Source: Theocolax elegans (Eukaryota > Arthropoda > Insecta > Hymenoptera > Cerocephalidae). Taken from it: a stretch of DNA of 64,000 bases. Below, in pieces: positions 30,999 to 43,008 of this stretch; position 1 is the stretch's first letter; each line of letters starts with the position of its first letter. The notes under the pieces are model-generated. The model saw nothing but the letters and a program-made list of their open reading frames with translations, searched no databases and was not told where the DNA came from. The stretch is taken from positions 22,199,365 through 22,263,364 of the forward strand of contig CM047431.1 of NCBI GenBank assembly GCA_026168455.1. Reading direction: 5' to 3'. The position numbers were made by a program, and so were the translations under genes.

Positions 30999-32759
30999 TT
31001 AGGTAGAATTGGTGAATACTTTTAAATAGTCTTGTTCGAAAACCACGCAGATTCCACGTTGTTTACATTTGTGTATGAAATTATTAACAGCACAAAATTT
31101 GCATTTAATGAAGGTGAAGCAAAAACTTATGTGTGGATCGAATTGATCTATAATGAAATCTGTGTTAATTGACGAGGTTTTCTTCCTGCCTAGGGTGTTT
31201 AAGACATATAGTTTCTCTAATTTGAGATTGGTAAAGTTCTTAAATAATGTATTAATTTTTGGAAAATAATTCAGCTGAAGATCTTTTAATGAGTCGGGAA
31301 ATACTGTGTTTTCAGAGATTTGTAGGCCTAAAATGTTTAATTTATTGATGTTTGGCATGTTTCCTACCAATTGATGGAATATGGGGTTTGCATGGGTGTG
31401 GTGACTGATGTCTAATTCTAAGAGTTCCCGATTTTTGTTTATTGAGTAGTTTTCTATAAAAAGGCCATTTGGAAGACAATCTTGTTTAAACGAGAATTCA
31501 AAGATTTTTATTTTACTACTTGGCGAAAAAATGATGTTAAATAACTTTAAGGAGTGGTGGTCACGCGCGTTACTGTTAATAAATCTAAATTCAGTTAACT
31601 TGGTTGAGTTTTTTAAGGTTTCCAATATGGTCGCGATTTTCAAGTGTCTACAATTGTTTATAGTTAGTGCTTTTAAGTTTTTCAAGTTACATACCGTTAA
31701 CTGGTCAAATCTAAAGACGTCATTATCAATTACGCATAGATGATCAATTCGTTTTAAATCTAAATTCATTTCTGCTTCCTTGACTGTGTGAGATAAAACT
31801 AACTTATTTGCTTTAAAATTTTCTGAAATTAATTTAATGATGTACGCTGAGACACGAATTCCTGATAAATCTATGAAATTTACAATGACTCTGCTGGTGA
31901 TTCTATTTTTTAGTACTTGATCAAAAAATTTGCCTACTGTTTCTGCTGAAATGAGGTATTTGTGACCTTTAAATTCGAAGGATTTAAACTTAAAAATTTT
32001 TGCATCTGCTATCATATTTGCAAGACCTTGTTTACAATTATATCTATCTGTACATGATTGAAAATTAAGTTTGGCGTATTTAGCTGTGGGTGGGCAATGG
32101 CAAGCTTGGTAAAAATTCCCAAAATCTTTAGCCGAAAGCATTTGGGAAAAAAACATGAGGATTTCGGTGCAAGACATTACGCGACGTAGCTCTTCGGGTA
32201 ATAGATCTGGATTGTACTCTATAGCGTTACATACTTCGTCAAAAATAAGGTATTGGTGTGGCTCTACGCTTATTGCCGACTGCAGACCTACTCTGTGTGT
32301 ATATATTAAATTACGTGTACATGCTAAGCATTGAATTTGTGCGGATGCGCTGATGTCTTGGCAGGACACCAACGCGTATGTAGCATTTAATCGTTTAATC
32401 ACTTTGTCCACGTTAAACTTCCTTATTTCTTTACTTTCTAGAAAATGAGTCAACTCTGTTTTTGAAATGTTGTGCCTAAAGTTGTACAATTTCAGCTTGA
32501 GTACTGGGGTATTTTCGATGAATAATATTGGTATTAAGCGCTCGTGTAGGATGGTCTCACCTGGTATGCCGTCTTTATCCATTCGCATCCTTTTTTTGAT
32601 GGCTTGTCGATTGTACGAATTCGTAAATTGTAAATAATATTCATCGAAATAAATTTGTGCTAATCTCAAAGCATGGATTTCTTCATAGTCCGTCGATGCT
32701 TCGATCCGCGTTTGAATATCGGCTCTGATCGATTGGACTTTCTCTAAAGCGGTAGTCAT
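30999..32759 (-). CDS. accessory ORF upstream of gag, RRM-like and leucine-rich repeats
   Basis: 586 residues from a true ATG with G at -3. I do not recognise the protein. Residues 85-135 (LKLKLYNFRHNISKTELTHF, then YALVSC) have the strand-helix-strand look of an RNA-recognition motif. Residues 140-245 are Cys-rich (CLACTRN, CHCPP, CTDRYNC). A stretch at 183-220 (LLPEELRRVMSCTEILMFF) vaguely resembles an F-box. From about 290 to 525 irregular leucine-rich repeats occur (LKNLKALTINNCRHL, NRELLELDISHH, MPNINKLNILGLQ). A Cys cluster lies near 547-571. RRM plus LRR recalls the mRNA export factor NXF1; an F-box/LRR adaptor is the alternative. Both are inferences. There is no signal peptide and the frame is intact. 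Confidence 0.75.
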   Translation of the reverse strand: MTTALEKVQSIRADIQTRIEASTDYEEIHALRLAQIYFDEYYLQFTNSYNRQAIKKRMRMDKDGIPGETILHERLIPILFIENTPVLKLKLYNFRHNISKTELTHFLESKEIRKFNVDKVIKRLNATYALVSCQDISASAQIQCLACTRNLIYTHRVGLQSAISVEPHQYLIFDEVCNAIEYNPDLLPEELRRVMSCTEILMFFSQMLSAKDFGNFYQACHCPPTAKYAKLNFQSCTDRYNCKQGLANMIADAKIFKFKSFEFKGHKYLISAETVGKFFDQVLKNRITSRVIVNFIDLSGIRVSAYIIKLISENFKANKLVLSHTVKEAEMNLDLKRIDHLCVIDNDVFRFDQLTVCNLKNLKALTINNCRHLKIATILETLKNSTKLTEFRFINSNARDHHSLKLFNIIFSPSSKIKIFEFSFKQDCLPNGLFIENYSINKNRELLELDISHHTHANPIFHQLVGNMPNINKLNILGLQISENTVFPDSLKDLQLNYFPKINTLFKNFTNLKLEKLYVLNTLGRKKTSSINTDFIIDQFDPHISFCFTFIKCKFCAVNNFIHKCKQRGICVVFEQDYLKVFTNST

Positions 32760-35700
32760 TGCAGTTATTGACTTTTTTTTTTTTATTTTTTTTTTTATTT
32801 GGCCGATGTTACCCCTAAATAACCAAAATGAAGTTTTGCTTAAAATTTACTACAAGTGTTCTCTTAATAAGGCTGTACTAAATTGAAGGAATTGTAAAAT
32901 AAGTGAAAAATATTTGGTTATTAATATTCTTTGACATGTGTATAATAAAACTTTAGCAATTATTGCGTAGAATGTTAACAATAATTTATATTCACATCTG
33001 TATAAGTTTGATAAGTATGTTCTTACTTGTACGTTTGAGGATATTATTTTTCGCTGAACGCGATTATTATATTATTTTACGTTTCAAGTGTCGTTCAGAA
33101 AGGGATCGGGTGTAATAAGTATAACTTAATCAAGATTGAATTTCAAGATTTTATTGTAACGTAGTACTGATAGTGCGAGATAAATGTTACTACTAAGAAT
33201 TATTTTTCTGTTTAATTTGCTACGTGTGCTTTTTTTGCTTGGTGAGTCGTGAGAACGGTAAAACTAAGTTTAAAGTTAAAAATTGTTACTTGAGACGAGT
33301 GTAGATAAAAGCATTTTATTTTTTGACGGTTGGTTAAATTTACTTTAATATATGTTAAAACAATAATGTTAAATTGATGTATTTCGTGTGTGATTTACAT
33401 TTCCATTTGGAAGGGAAGAAAAAAAAAAATGAAGGCCAGTTGAAATTTTTCGTTAAAACGAATAGGATAATTATTAGATGTTTCAGAGAAAAATTAAATT
33501 AAAGCTTAGTCGACAAAAAAAAATTTGAAGAGGAATACATGAAATAAGTCGTTATTTTGAATTTTTTGGTTAAATTATTTTTGTTGGTTTTCTGTTGAAA
33601 TTTGTTAATTTTCCTAATGAAAAATTTTTTTTTTTTTAATTAGATATTGAGCTATTATTGAGAAAAAAAAAATTTCTTAGATTTGCGAAATAAATTTTGT
33701 ATGGTTTATTGTAATTCTTGAGAATTGTAATTTCACAGTAAATTTTGGTACACCTAGTTTGGTTTCAAAATTATATGGTCTTATTTTTTTTTTAATTGGG
33801 AACGTGCCTTGTTTTTCTGTTTTAATATTTCTATTTAATTTAAATTAATTGATTGCTGTAAGGCTATTATTATGTGTTTATTTTTGTGTGTAAAATGCAT
33901 ATATTTAAGTATACGCGTTCCTAAAAATGTATGCACCAAGGTGCAATTTTTGATATTGCCATGGTTGGCTCTGCTCACGTCGCTATTTGTTTTTTTTTTG
34001 TTACTTCCGTTTAATCGCAAATTAAGTTTATTTGCTAAAACATGCAATAATTTGTTTGAATATTTGGGAGAAAATATTAATGTTAAGAAAAATCTTAACG
34101 ATGAAAACGAGGGGGTTAATAAAATAACTTTTTGTCTAAGTTCGATAGAAAAAAAGGAAAGAGATAAATACTTATTTGCCTTTTGCGCATGAATCTGTAG
34201 CCTGTTTCGTGAGTTACTTATAAAAAAAGCTGAATGTGGATTTTGTTACAATAAAAAAAAAGGGTGAGTTGATGAGTAGGAAAAATGTTTAATTGTTACT
34301 TGATTTGATTCTTTTTGAAAAGAAAATAAAATATTTAAACTCCTGTGCTTTGTTAAAAAAAAGGAACGAGAAAAGAATTTAAGTATGATTTATAAAAATT
34401 ATTTAAACTTATAAAACTTGATATTTACATATCCAAGAAACAAGACTAAAATTGTATGTAATTTCTTTGCTAACATAAAAAAATGCGAATATTATATAAA
34501 AAAAGGCGAATAATATAAAAAATGTGAAACTTTACGGAGTTTGGTTTGATGTTTAATTTTACAACGTTGTTGACTATAAGAAAAGAAATTATATCTCGAA
34601 TTAACGAAGACTATTGTTAATATGTAGGAAAAAATTACAAAATTGTGTTTAATGCATAACTTCCGAGAGAATTTGTTTAGCTATGTGGAAAACTGAAAAA
34701 TCAGTTGTACATGGCTTCGCAAGATTTCCCGACGGAAGCACATAACGCGCTGGTTTATATAAAAAAAGACTTTATTGTTAAAAAAAAAGGTTTTACTTTT
34801 CGTTATATGGAACGATGCAGTCCGCCGAAAACCCTTGCTTATCTCTGTGGAAAAAGGAAAATTCCATAGTACATCGACTCGCAAGATGTCGTCGGAAGAG
34901 CAGATCTTTTTTTTTGTGAAATACTGGTAAAATATTTATAACTCCAAGTTTCATCAAAATTTATTAAAAACTGCTACAAATTAAATAATATTTGAACTGA
35001 ACATTAATAATTATTTATCATTAATTTTAAAACGTTAAATATTTATAAAAGGTTTTATTGTTTTGCACGCGATTTTTATTTGCTAATATACAGTATAAAT
35101 GGTTTTAAGGAGTTTTATTATAAAAACTTTCAATTGCGCGAGAAATTACTAATGACATTTGTTAAATGGGCAAAAAAAGGAGAATTTTATGCTTTTTCAA
35201 CGATGATCGACTATGATTCACTACTACATGTACCTTATTTTAGTAAAAGAATTAATTATTCAGATGTGTAATTTCACTTTTAATATTAATATTTTTTGAT
35301 GAGGATAAATTTACCTATGTTATATATCTGATTTCTGTAATTTTTATGTTTTAAATTATTAACAGTGAAATAATATAAAAAATTTTGACGTGAATAATGT
35401 GCAATGAGCGATATGTAACAGATAAATGTACAGGGAAAAGCAAAAAATTCTAACAGTAGTGATCCTATAATAATAATTAACTTTATCAATGAGAAGAGAA
35501 GAAAATATAAATGACTCTTACCTTCTTAGTTGTTGCAGGAATTGTAATATATATATATATCTATATATATATTTATATATATGTATAATCTGTTAATATT
35601 GTTTTTTTTTTTTTTATTACCCGTAATAACACTTGGACTGAATTAATTAAATTATTGCAACTGACCTATTTTCGTGTGATTTACACATAGTGTTTGAATA

Positions 35701-37623
35701 CTGTTATATGAAAAACTTGCACGATAGACGTATGTTTGAAATTAAATATAAGCTGCTTACACGAATCACTATTTATTATTGTTGTTAACAATCATAATTT
35801 GTCACTGTTATATATATATTTGTTATATTATTATTATTTTGTATTGTTTTATATTACAATTATTGTTAATTTTAACTTGAATTTCTATTGTAACTGTTTC
35901 CGCGAGTCGCGATGCACGTAAAAATGCTTAATTTTTGCCAATAAGAAATTCACTACTATTTTCCTAATTTTTGTGAGCTATATGTTTTGTAACCAGTGAA
36001 TTCCATTTTATTACTTTAACCTGTCAATCCAGGTGAATGGAAATGGGGAAAACCGCGGTAAACTCCGTTCATGAAGGATAAAGTATCAATGAAATTTCTG
36101 GTTTCTGTTTATTTAATAAAAGGAAATATAAAAAATGGATTTTAGCTGGTTAACTTGGGAAAATGGGATAGGTTTAGGATTTCTCCAAAAGGTTAATTTT
36201 TATGCTGCACCCGCGTTTATCCGTCGAAAATTTTCGCGCGTATCAGGTCGATAGAAGAAAAAAGAATTTTTGGCAAGTTTCCCCGTTACCGAACAAACTG
36301 ATTGCGATGACGACTCTCGCCTAACTGACTAATATGCGACACTCGGATGCACGGTGATGCACTTTTTCTTCTCGGCGTTTGAGATAAGGGAGCGTAGAGG
36401 GTCAACTTACGGATGAGGTGATAAAATAATAACGTATTATAAGTATACGTGCGAGAGAGACACGAGTTTGGAGAAGAGATATTTTCTTGGTACAATGTAT
36501 ATTGTTAAAGACTTCTATGCGTATATAGTAATGGTTGAGAGACAACGAGAGGAGAGGAGAGTAGTGCATCGGTTTGCATTTTCTTGATGACGTACTTATT
36601 ACTCGGACTTGAAACTATATTAATTTTCTAATCTGAAATTTATTTTGTTAATGCAATTGCGCGTACTTTCCGTTTATTATTGCTTTTTGATTAATTTTAA
36701 TGATGTATTTTGGTAATAATTGTAAATTGTTCATAATCTCAAAAGTTTATCTAAATTATTAAAGTAATGTTTGAAATTCAAATCTTGTCTAAAATTTTAT
36801 AAAAAAATTTTGGTTAATCTATTTTTCTTGTAGCTTTTGTTACGGTTGCAATAATAGAATAATAAAAAAAAAGGGGAATTGAAGTTAGTAATTGTCAACT
36901 GTACCTAGAATGTCTATTAAGACTTATAATTTGCAATATTATATGGATGATATAAGTACTAAATTATTGAGAAAAAAAAGGATAATAGTGATTTGTTATT
37001 AATCTGTGAGTATAGCAACTCGGTTACTTATTTCTTATTAAAAAAGTAGAAAAGATAAATTGACGAAGAGAAATCACGTAAAGGTATCAAATTTTATACT
37101 TTGTTATCATTCTTTTTTTTTTTGTGAGTTTTCCGCGTTTTTATAATTTCTATAAGGATAGTAAAATTATTAGTTTTTCGTAGTGGCATATTATGCATGC
37201 TTCTGTGTAAAAATAAAATGATTTTAATTAATAACGACAAGCAAACCGAGAAAAAAAACACGCTAAATTAAAATTTACATAATAATGTTAATTATATTGC
37301 TTACCTGAATGCTGGTGGTGAGGTTGTTGCGCCAAAAAGCCATGTTCGAAAAGGAAAAAAAAAACAGAAAAAAAACTTGCTTTGTTTTGTCAAACAAGGG
37401 TATTTCTTATACAAAAACGCGCACTGAATTTACTTGATTAAATTGTACCGATATTGAAGATAAAACTCTGGGACTCGCGATTGAAAGTACAAGGAAAATT
37501 TCTAATTTTTGATGAAATTTTGAAAAATGAGTAAAATGAATTTATTAAAAAATTAACCCAGATGTGACACTGGCCGTACTAGGATCAAGAGTACCGCTGT
37601 CACCAATTTAAAGAGTCTTTATC
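32760..37623 (-). other. giant element 5' leader, 4.9 kb
   Basis: From the 5' LTR to the LRR ORF I see no gene, only AT-rich sequence with many A and T runs and short unsupported frames. Just inside the LTR the minus strand reads GATAAAGACTCTTTAAAT and then TTGGTGACAGCGG. The second part resembles a Leu-tRNA primer site but lies 17 nt from the LTR, not adjacent to it. A splice donor for the envelope mRNA should lie here or in early gag. Confidence 0.5.
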
Positions 37624-37918
37624 TGTTACGTGGGGTTGGTCGCTCTTGACCTTCGGGATAGTATCACGGGTTAATAAGTGAGTACGAGAGTATAGGTATG
37701 AATCGTTTATTTGATCGTCCCGAGGAACACGTCTATTAACTACAAAAGGTGGAAAGCGAGTCTCTCGCTAGTCCGCGTGTCCATTGAGGATGGACCATCA
37801 AAATCCTTATCATTCGCACAGTGGGGGTAAATATGTTCCCAGGTGCTTGTCTTACATGCTGAGTGCCGACTCAGCATGTGAACACTAAGTTGCGCGAGTT
37901 CTCGGAACTCACGTGACA
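37624..37918 (-). repeat. giant element 5' LTR
   Basis: 295 bp, one visible difference from the 3' LTR (GAGGAAC against GAGGGAC). It ends next to ATAT at 37919-37922, the copy of the target site also seen before 17536. Confidence 0.92.
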
Positions 37919-38089
37919 ATATATTCGCACATCGCATCGGTACAATTGTATACGCACATACTCTGCAAGTTGTTAAATTTTCTTATATACTAATCACGAG
38001 AAAAGTTAGTCGTTTGCGTGTAACCTGGATCCACCTAGTGGACGCTATCTGAAACTACTATTTTTAACAAACGATTTATTTAATTTATA

Positions 38090-40270
38090 ACCATATTTAT
38101 TTGAAAATTCGTTAATTCGTAATAAATCATTTGCTGTGAGCAAGTATATACATTTAATTGCTTTTACTAAATATTTATTAATCGTATAATAATTTTGAAT
38201 AATAATTCCAAATAATCAATTTGTTAATTCGTAATAAATTATTTGCTGTGAGCAAGTATATATACTTAATTGCTTTTACTAAATATTTATTAATCGTATA
38301 ATAATTTTGAATAATAATTCCAAATAATCAATTTGTTAATTCGTAATAAATCATTTGTTGTGAACAAGTTTATATATTTATTTGCTTTTACTAAATATTT
38401 ATTAATCGTATAATAATTTTGAATAATAATTCCAAATAATCAATTTCTTAATTCGTAATAAATCATTTGTTGTGAGCAAGTATATATATTTATTTGCTTT
38501 TACTAAATATTTATTAGCGTATAATAATTTTGAATAATAATTGTAAATAATCAATTTATTAATTCTTAATAAATCATTTGTTGTGAGCAGTATATATTTA
38601 TCTGTTTTTACTAAATATTTATTAAACGTATTATAATTCTGAATACAATTACAAATAAATCAATTTATTTATTCCAAATAAATTTTTTGTTGGAATTCTT
38701 AATAAATCATTTGTTGTGAGCAAGTATATATTTATCTGTTTTTACTAAATATTTATTAAGCGTCATATAATAATTACAAATAAATCAATTTATTTATTCC
38801 AAATAAATTTTTTGTTGTGAACAAGTATATTTAGTTGTTTCTACTAAATATTTATTAGCGTATAATAATTTTGAATAATAATTGTAAATAATCAATTTAT
38901 TTATTCCAAATAAATTTTTTGTTGTGAACAAGTATATTTAGTTGTTTCTACTAAATATTTATTAATCGTATAATAATTTTGAATAATAATTGTAAATAAT
39001 CAATTTATTTATTCCAAATAAATTTTTTGTTGTGAACAAGTATATATAGTTGTTTCTACTAAATATTTATTAAGCGTCATATAATAATTACAAATAATCA
39101 ATTTATTAATTCTTAATAAATCATTTGTTGTGAGCAAGTATATATATTTATTTGCTTTTACTAAATATTTATTAAGCGTCATATAATAATTACAAATAAA
39201 GTAATTTATTCGTTTCTAATAAATCATTTGTTGTGAACAAGTATATTTAGTTGTTTCTACTAAATATTTATTAAGCGTCATATAATAATTACAAATAATC
39301 AATTTATTAATTCTTAATAAATCATTTGTTGTGAGCAAGTATATATATTTATTTGCTTTTACTAAATATTTATTAGCGTATAATAATTTTGAATAATAAT
39401 TCCAAATAATCAATTTCTTAATTCGTAATAAATCATTTGTTGTGAACAAGTATATATTTAGTTGTTTCTACTAAATATTTATTAAGCGTCATATAATAAT
39501 TACAAATAAAGTAATTTATTCGTTTCTAATAAATCATTTGTTGTGAGCAAGTATATATTTATCTGTTTTTACTAAATATTTATTAATCGTATAATAATTT
39601 TGAATAATAATTCCAAATAATCAATTTCTTAATTCGTAATAAATCATTTGTTGTGAGCAAGTATATATATTTATTTGCTTTTACTAAATATTTAATCAAT
39701 AATCAATGTTAATTCGTATAAATCATTGTTGTTGAACAAGTTTATATATTTATTTGCTTTTACTAAATATTATTAATCGTATAATAATTTGAATAATAAT
39801 TCCAAATAATCAATTTCTTAATTCGTAATAAATCATTTGTTGTGAGCAAGTATATATATTTATTTGCTTTTACTAAATATTTATTAGCGTATAATAATTT
39901 TGAATAATAATTGTAAATAATCAATTTATTAATTCTTAATAAATCATTTGTTGTGAGCAAGTATATATTTATCTGTTTTTACTAAATATTTATTAAACGT
40001 ATTATAATTCTGAATAACAATTACAAATAAATCAATTTATTTATTCCAAATAAATTTTTTGTTGTGAACAAGTATATATATAGTTGTTTCTACTAAATAT
40101 TTATTAAGCGTCATATAATAATTACAAATAAATCAATTTATTTATTCCAAATAAATTTTTTGTTGTGAACAAGTATATATTTAGTTGTTTCTACTAAATA
40201 TTTATTAAGCGTCATATAATAATTACAAATAAAGTAATTTATTCGTTTCTAATAAATCATTTGTTTCGAG
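38090..40270. repeat. satellite array, right arm of the TIR element
   Basis: About twenty units of roughly 85-113 bp, each with TTGTTGTGA(G/A)CAAGTATAT and CTACTAAATATTTATTA. Unit length and spacer sequence vary along the array. The AAATATTTAGTTGTTTC core is shared with the left 42-bp array. No coding frame. Confidence 0.85.
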
Positions 40271-40464
40271 TAACTATATGTTTAGTTATTTCAAATAAAT
40301 TATACTTGAATCAACTAAATACATATTCACATAAATCAAAAATGTCATTTCAACTAAATATTTATTTCATTCAATTAAATTTTATTTGTATTAAATAAAT
40401 ATTTAGTTGTTTATTGTTCAACAAAATGATTTGGTTGATTCAAATAAATTTTTTTTTCAGTGTA

Positions 40465-41427
40465 ATCATTATTTAAAATTTTCAAAAATTAAAGTGCTAT
40501 AGAAATTTATCCGTAGGGTCACAGCAAAATTTAAAGTTTTATTGCGTCAATAAAAAATTACGTATATATTCTCCCCGGACACATGATAACTGAAGGTAAC
40601 CATACTCGGTAACTTTTTCGCTTACTCATTCCAAGGTTGGAAAAAATACATATTTTTACTGAGGAAATAACCAATAACCGACACCTAATATGACCAATAA
40701 ACGTTAACTACATCATTAATTTTTTTTTACTAACAATTTTAATTGGTAGCTACAAATGATTTATTGAATACACAAAAATTAAATTGATTACTACTTTTTG
40801 GCTATTATTTATTTAAATACGTAAATGATAATTAATTTTTAGTTATCAGATTCTAAAATTTATCGATAAAATTTATTTCGTAAGACATGCACGAAAATCG
40901 GGTTTTTGTGCCCTAAAATTAGGGACTAAATTAGTCCAGTCTATAAAAAAATCTCCCGCTGTGCAAATATTCGTATAAAACTCAACAAAACTATAAATCT
41001 TGGCAGGGAACGCAAAAGGACTCTATATAAATAAAAATGCCTGCTGATCATAAAAAAATCTGCTCTAGACGTTTAATTACATTTGTTGGTGATTCAAAAT
41101 TAATTTATTAGCACAATAATGCATAGTTTACTGATTTTCAAAACCCCTTAAACGCGAACATTCGTGGCAAAGACGTAAAGTGGGCTTTTTTTAAGCCGAG
41201 TGTGGTGCTGCAGTACGACGTGCAGGTGAGTTAGCTCAAAGGCGATTACTTTTTATGCGCTTTTTGCCACTTTACCCCCTTGGCACAAAATATAATATTA
41301 TTAATTGTGTGCAATAAATGGCAAGTAAATTTATTAATTATTATTTTATACCCTAAAAAAGATATGGAAATATAATGTATAGTTATATATTACAAATTAT
41401 GATTGACTTATAAAAATGTAAGGCTAT
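40465..41427. other. AT-rich gap, nothing recognised
   Basis: No gene, known repeat or signal identified. A short dyad (CCTAAAATTAGG) lies near 40911. Confidence 0.6.
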
Positions 41428-42074
41428 CTACATTAATAAGCATATAAACTTAACACACCTTCGAAAAATAATTGGCACATATCTTGGATCTAAATATATA
41501 GCAGCCAAAAGCGCATCATTGTCTAAAAGTTTGGATTCTCTTGCTCTCATAGCTTCGAGCAGATCTTGTGCAAACGGTGATTTTAATTTGTCGACTGATA
41601 AATAGCACTGAAGCCATGCTCCATAAAAATCTCCGGGAAGTAATTGCTCGTTTTGGAAAACAACGGTTGCAATTTTTACTGGCTCCAGGGCAGCAACGCA
41701 TTCATTTATTTCATCCCAATGTTTTTGGGAAAGAAAAAATACTCGGTCAAAATCAGCAAGATTTTTGCACAAAGATTTTGCTTCAATTAAAGAGGAAAGC
41801 ATCAAAAATGATGAATTTCATCTCGTAATGTTTTCCAGTATCGGCTTCTTCACATTATACTGCTTCAAAGAATTTGCGATTGACTCTGTCCTCAAAGCTT
41901 TTACAACTTTACGTGCCTTGAAGTAAATGACACTATGTTTTATACAAAATTTTTAAAAGATTCACTATACTTTAGTAAGGTTAAAGAAATGAAAAAAAAT
42001 ATTTTTTTAGGAAATTCAGGTTTTACCGATTTTGATGAACTAACCATATAAATTTTATATGAATATATTATTTA

Positions 42075-42110
42075 GCGACGTTTCAATGGAATTTCTCCAT
42101 CCACATCAGG
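42075..42110 (-). other. hammerhead-like hairpin motif, copy 2
   Basis: On the minus strand CCTGATGTG is followed by a stem (GATGGA with TTCCAT, loop GAAA) and then TGAAACGTCG. It is related to the copies at 3873 and 42970 but is the weakest, with T in place of the last A of CUGANGA. Confidence 0.35.
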
Positions 42111-42969
42111 CTATACTATTTTGTAATTAAGTACATACAAAGAGTACAATGGACGATAAATACCACTCATTGATTAATTATTTTTTTTTTATTAATTTAT
42201 AATTCAAGATATTTTTGTTTTTATACTATAACTATTCAAATATTCTAGTTCGCGTTTATTCTTCTATTAGCATAATTCTTTTTGGTTTATATTATTCATT
42301 GCTTATTCTAACCTTATACCTCCGAAATATTTTCAATCATAACTAGTGAAATACTGTTACTTTCGAATCAGTAAACATTTCCTGAGTAAATTAGAAGCAG
42401 TTTTTTTGTTTTGTGTGCAACAAATTTATTTAATTATTACAGAAAAAATAGTAACATTATATAACAGTAATAGAATAAGGATGTGCATATTTGATCAAAT
42501 TAATTAATTTTTACTTATTCAGACTGAGAGAATAAGAAAAAATGTATATTATACGCCTACCAATTTTAATTGTTGACAAATTAATTGTTTTTTTTTTACA
42601 TATAAAACGCTGAAAAACGCTTTCTTCTCGACTTCAGTTTGAGGGCATATCTCTATTCATTTCAGAGTTATAAGCAATCAAAGGCAAAGATAATTTTTGC
42701 TCAATATTTCGTTATTTGCTTATAAATACCGCAAAAAAGGGCATTGGCAATAAACCTCCAGTTTTCTTTATATTTTCATAGTAGAAGTCACATCCTAAAG
42801 TTTGGTTAAGATCCGTATTCCGGAAGTCAAGTACTCCCCTTGTCAAATAATGTATTTTTTAACAAAGAATATTTCTAATTAACAAAGACATCGTATACGT
42901 AAAAATAGGGTTATTCGACTTAGCTCCTTGAGCAGTATTAATTGTTTTCGTTCGTTCAGTGTCATAGTA

Positions 42970-43008
42970 CCTGAAGAGGTCTGCAAATAAGCAGACGAAA
43001 CGTTGTAC
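42970..43008 (+). other. hammerhead-like hairpin motif, copy 3
   Basis: CTGAAGA, an extra G, the 6-bp stem GTCTGC/GCAGAC, then GAAACGTTG. The stem bases differ from copy 1 but the pairing is kept, which points to selection on structure. Confidence 0.45.

Larger units (their letters stand above)
17536..37918 (-). mobile_element. giant (20.4 kb) gypsy-type LTR element with OTU, envelope and LRR genes
   Basis: 295-bp LTRs at 17536-17830 and 37624-37918 differ at one position by eye and are flanked by ATAT on both sides (17532-17535 and 37919-37922). All genes lie on the minus strand. The order is LRR ORF, gag, protease-RT-RNase H, OTU-integrase, envelope. All five ORFs are open. Ordinary gypsy elements are 5-9 kb. 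The extra length is a 4.9-kb leader, the LRR ORF and long spacers. A recent insertion is inferred from the LTR identity and target duplication. Confidence 0.9.
16664..40462. mobile_element. TIR element with terminal satellite arrays, split by a giant LTR element
   Basis: The left end CACTGAAAAAAAAATTTA and the right end, its inverted copy at 40445-40462, are followed by similar AATCAAC(T/C)AAA sequence. TA dinucleotides flank both ends (16662-16663 and 40463-40464), as for Tc1/mariner-type insertion. Without the LTR element at 17536-37918 it is about 3.4 kb and consists of a left 42-bp array, a unique centre of about 350 bp and a right array of about 2.2 kb. No transposase is present, so it is non-autonomous. 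CACTG termini also occur in the CMC superfamily, so the class is open. Confidence 0.6.

Noticed and set aside
33872..34192. 106-codon plus-strand frame with a hydrophobic stretch
   Set aside because: It is on the opposite strand to all element genes, AT-rich, and without recognisable features.
16664..40462. A single giant gene-carrying DNA transposon (Polinton- or Teratorn-like)
   Set aside because: The genes belong to an LTR element with its own LTRs and ATAT duplication, inserted into a short satellite-bearing TIR element. No polymerase B, capsid or packaging genes are seen.
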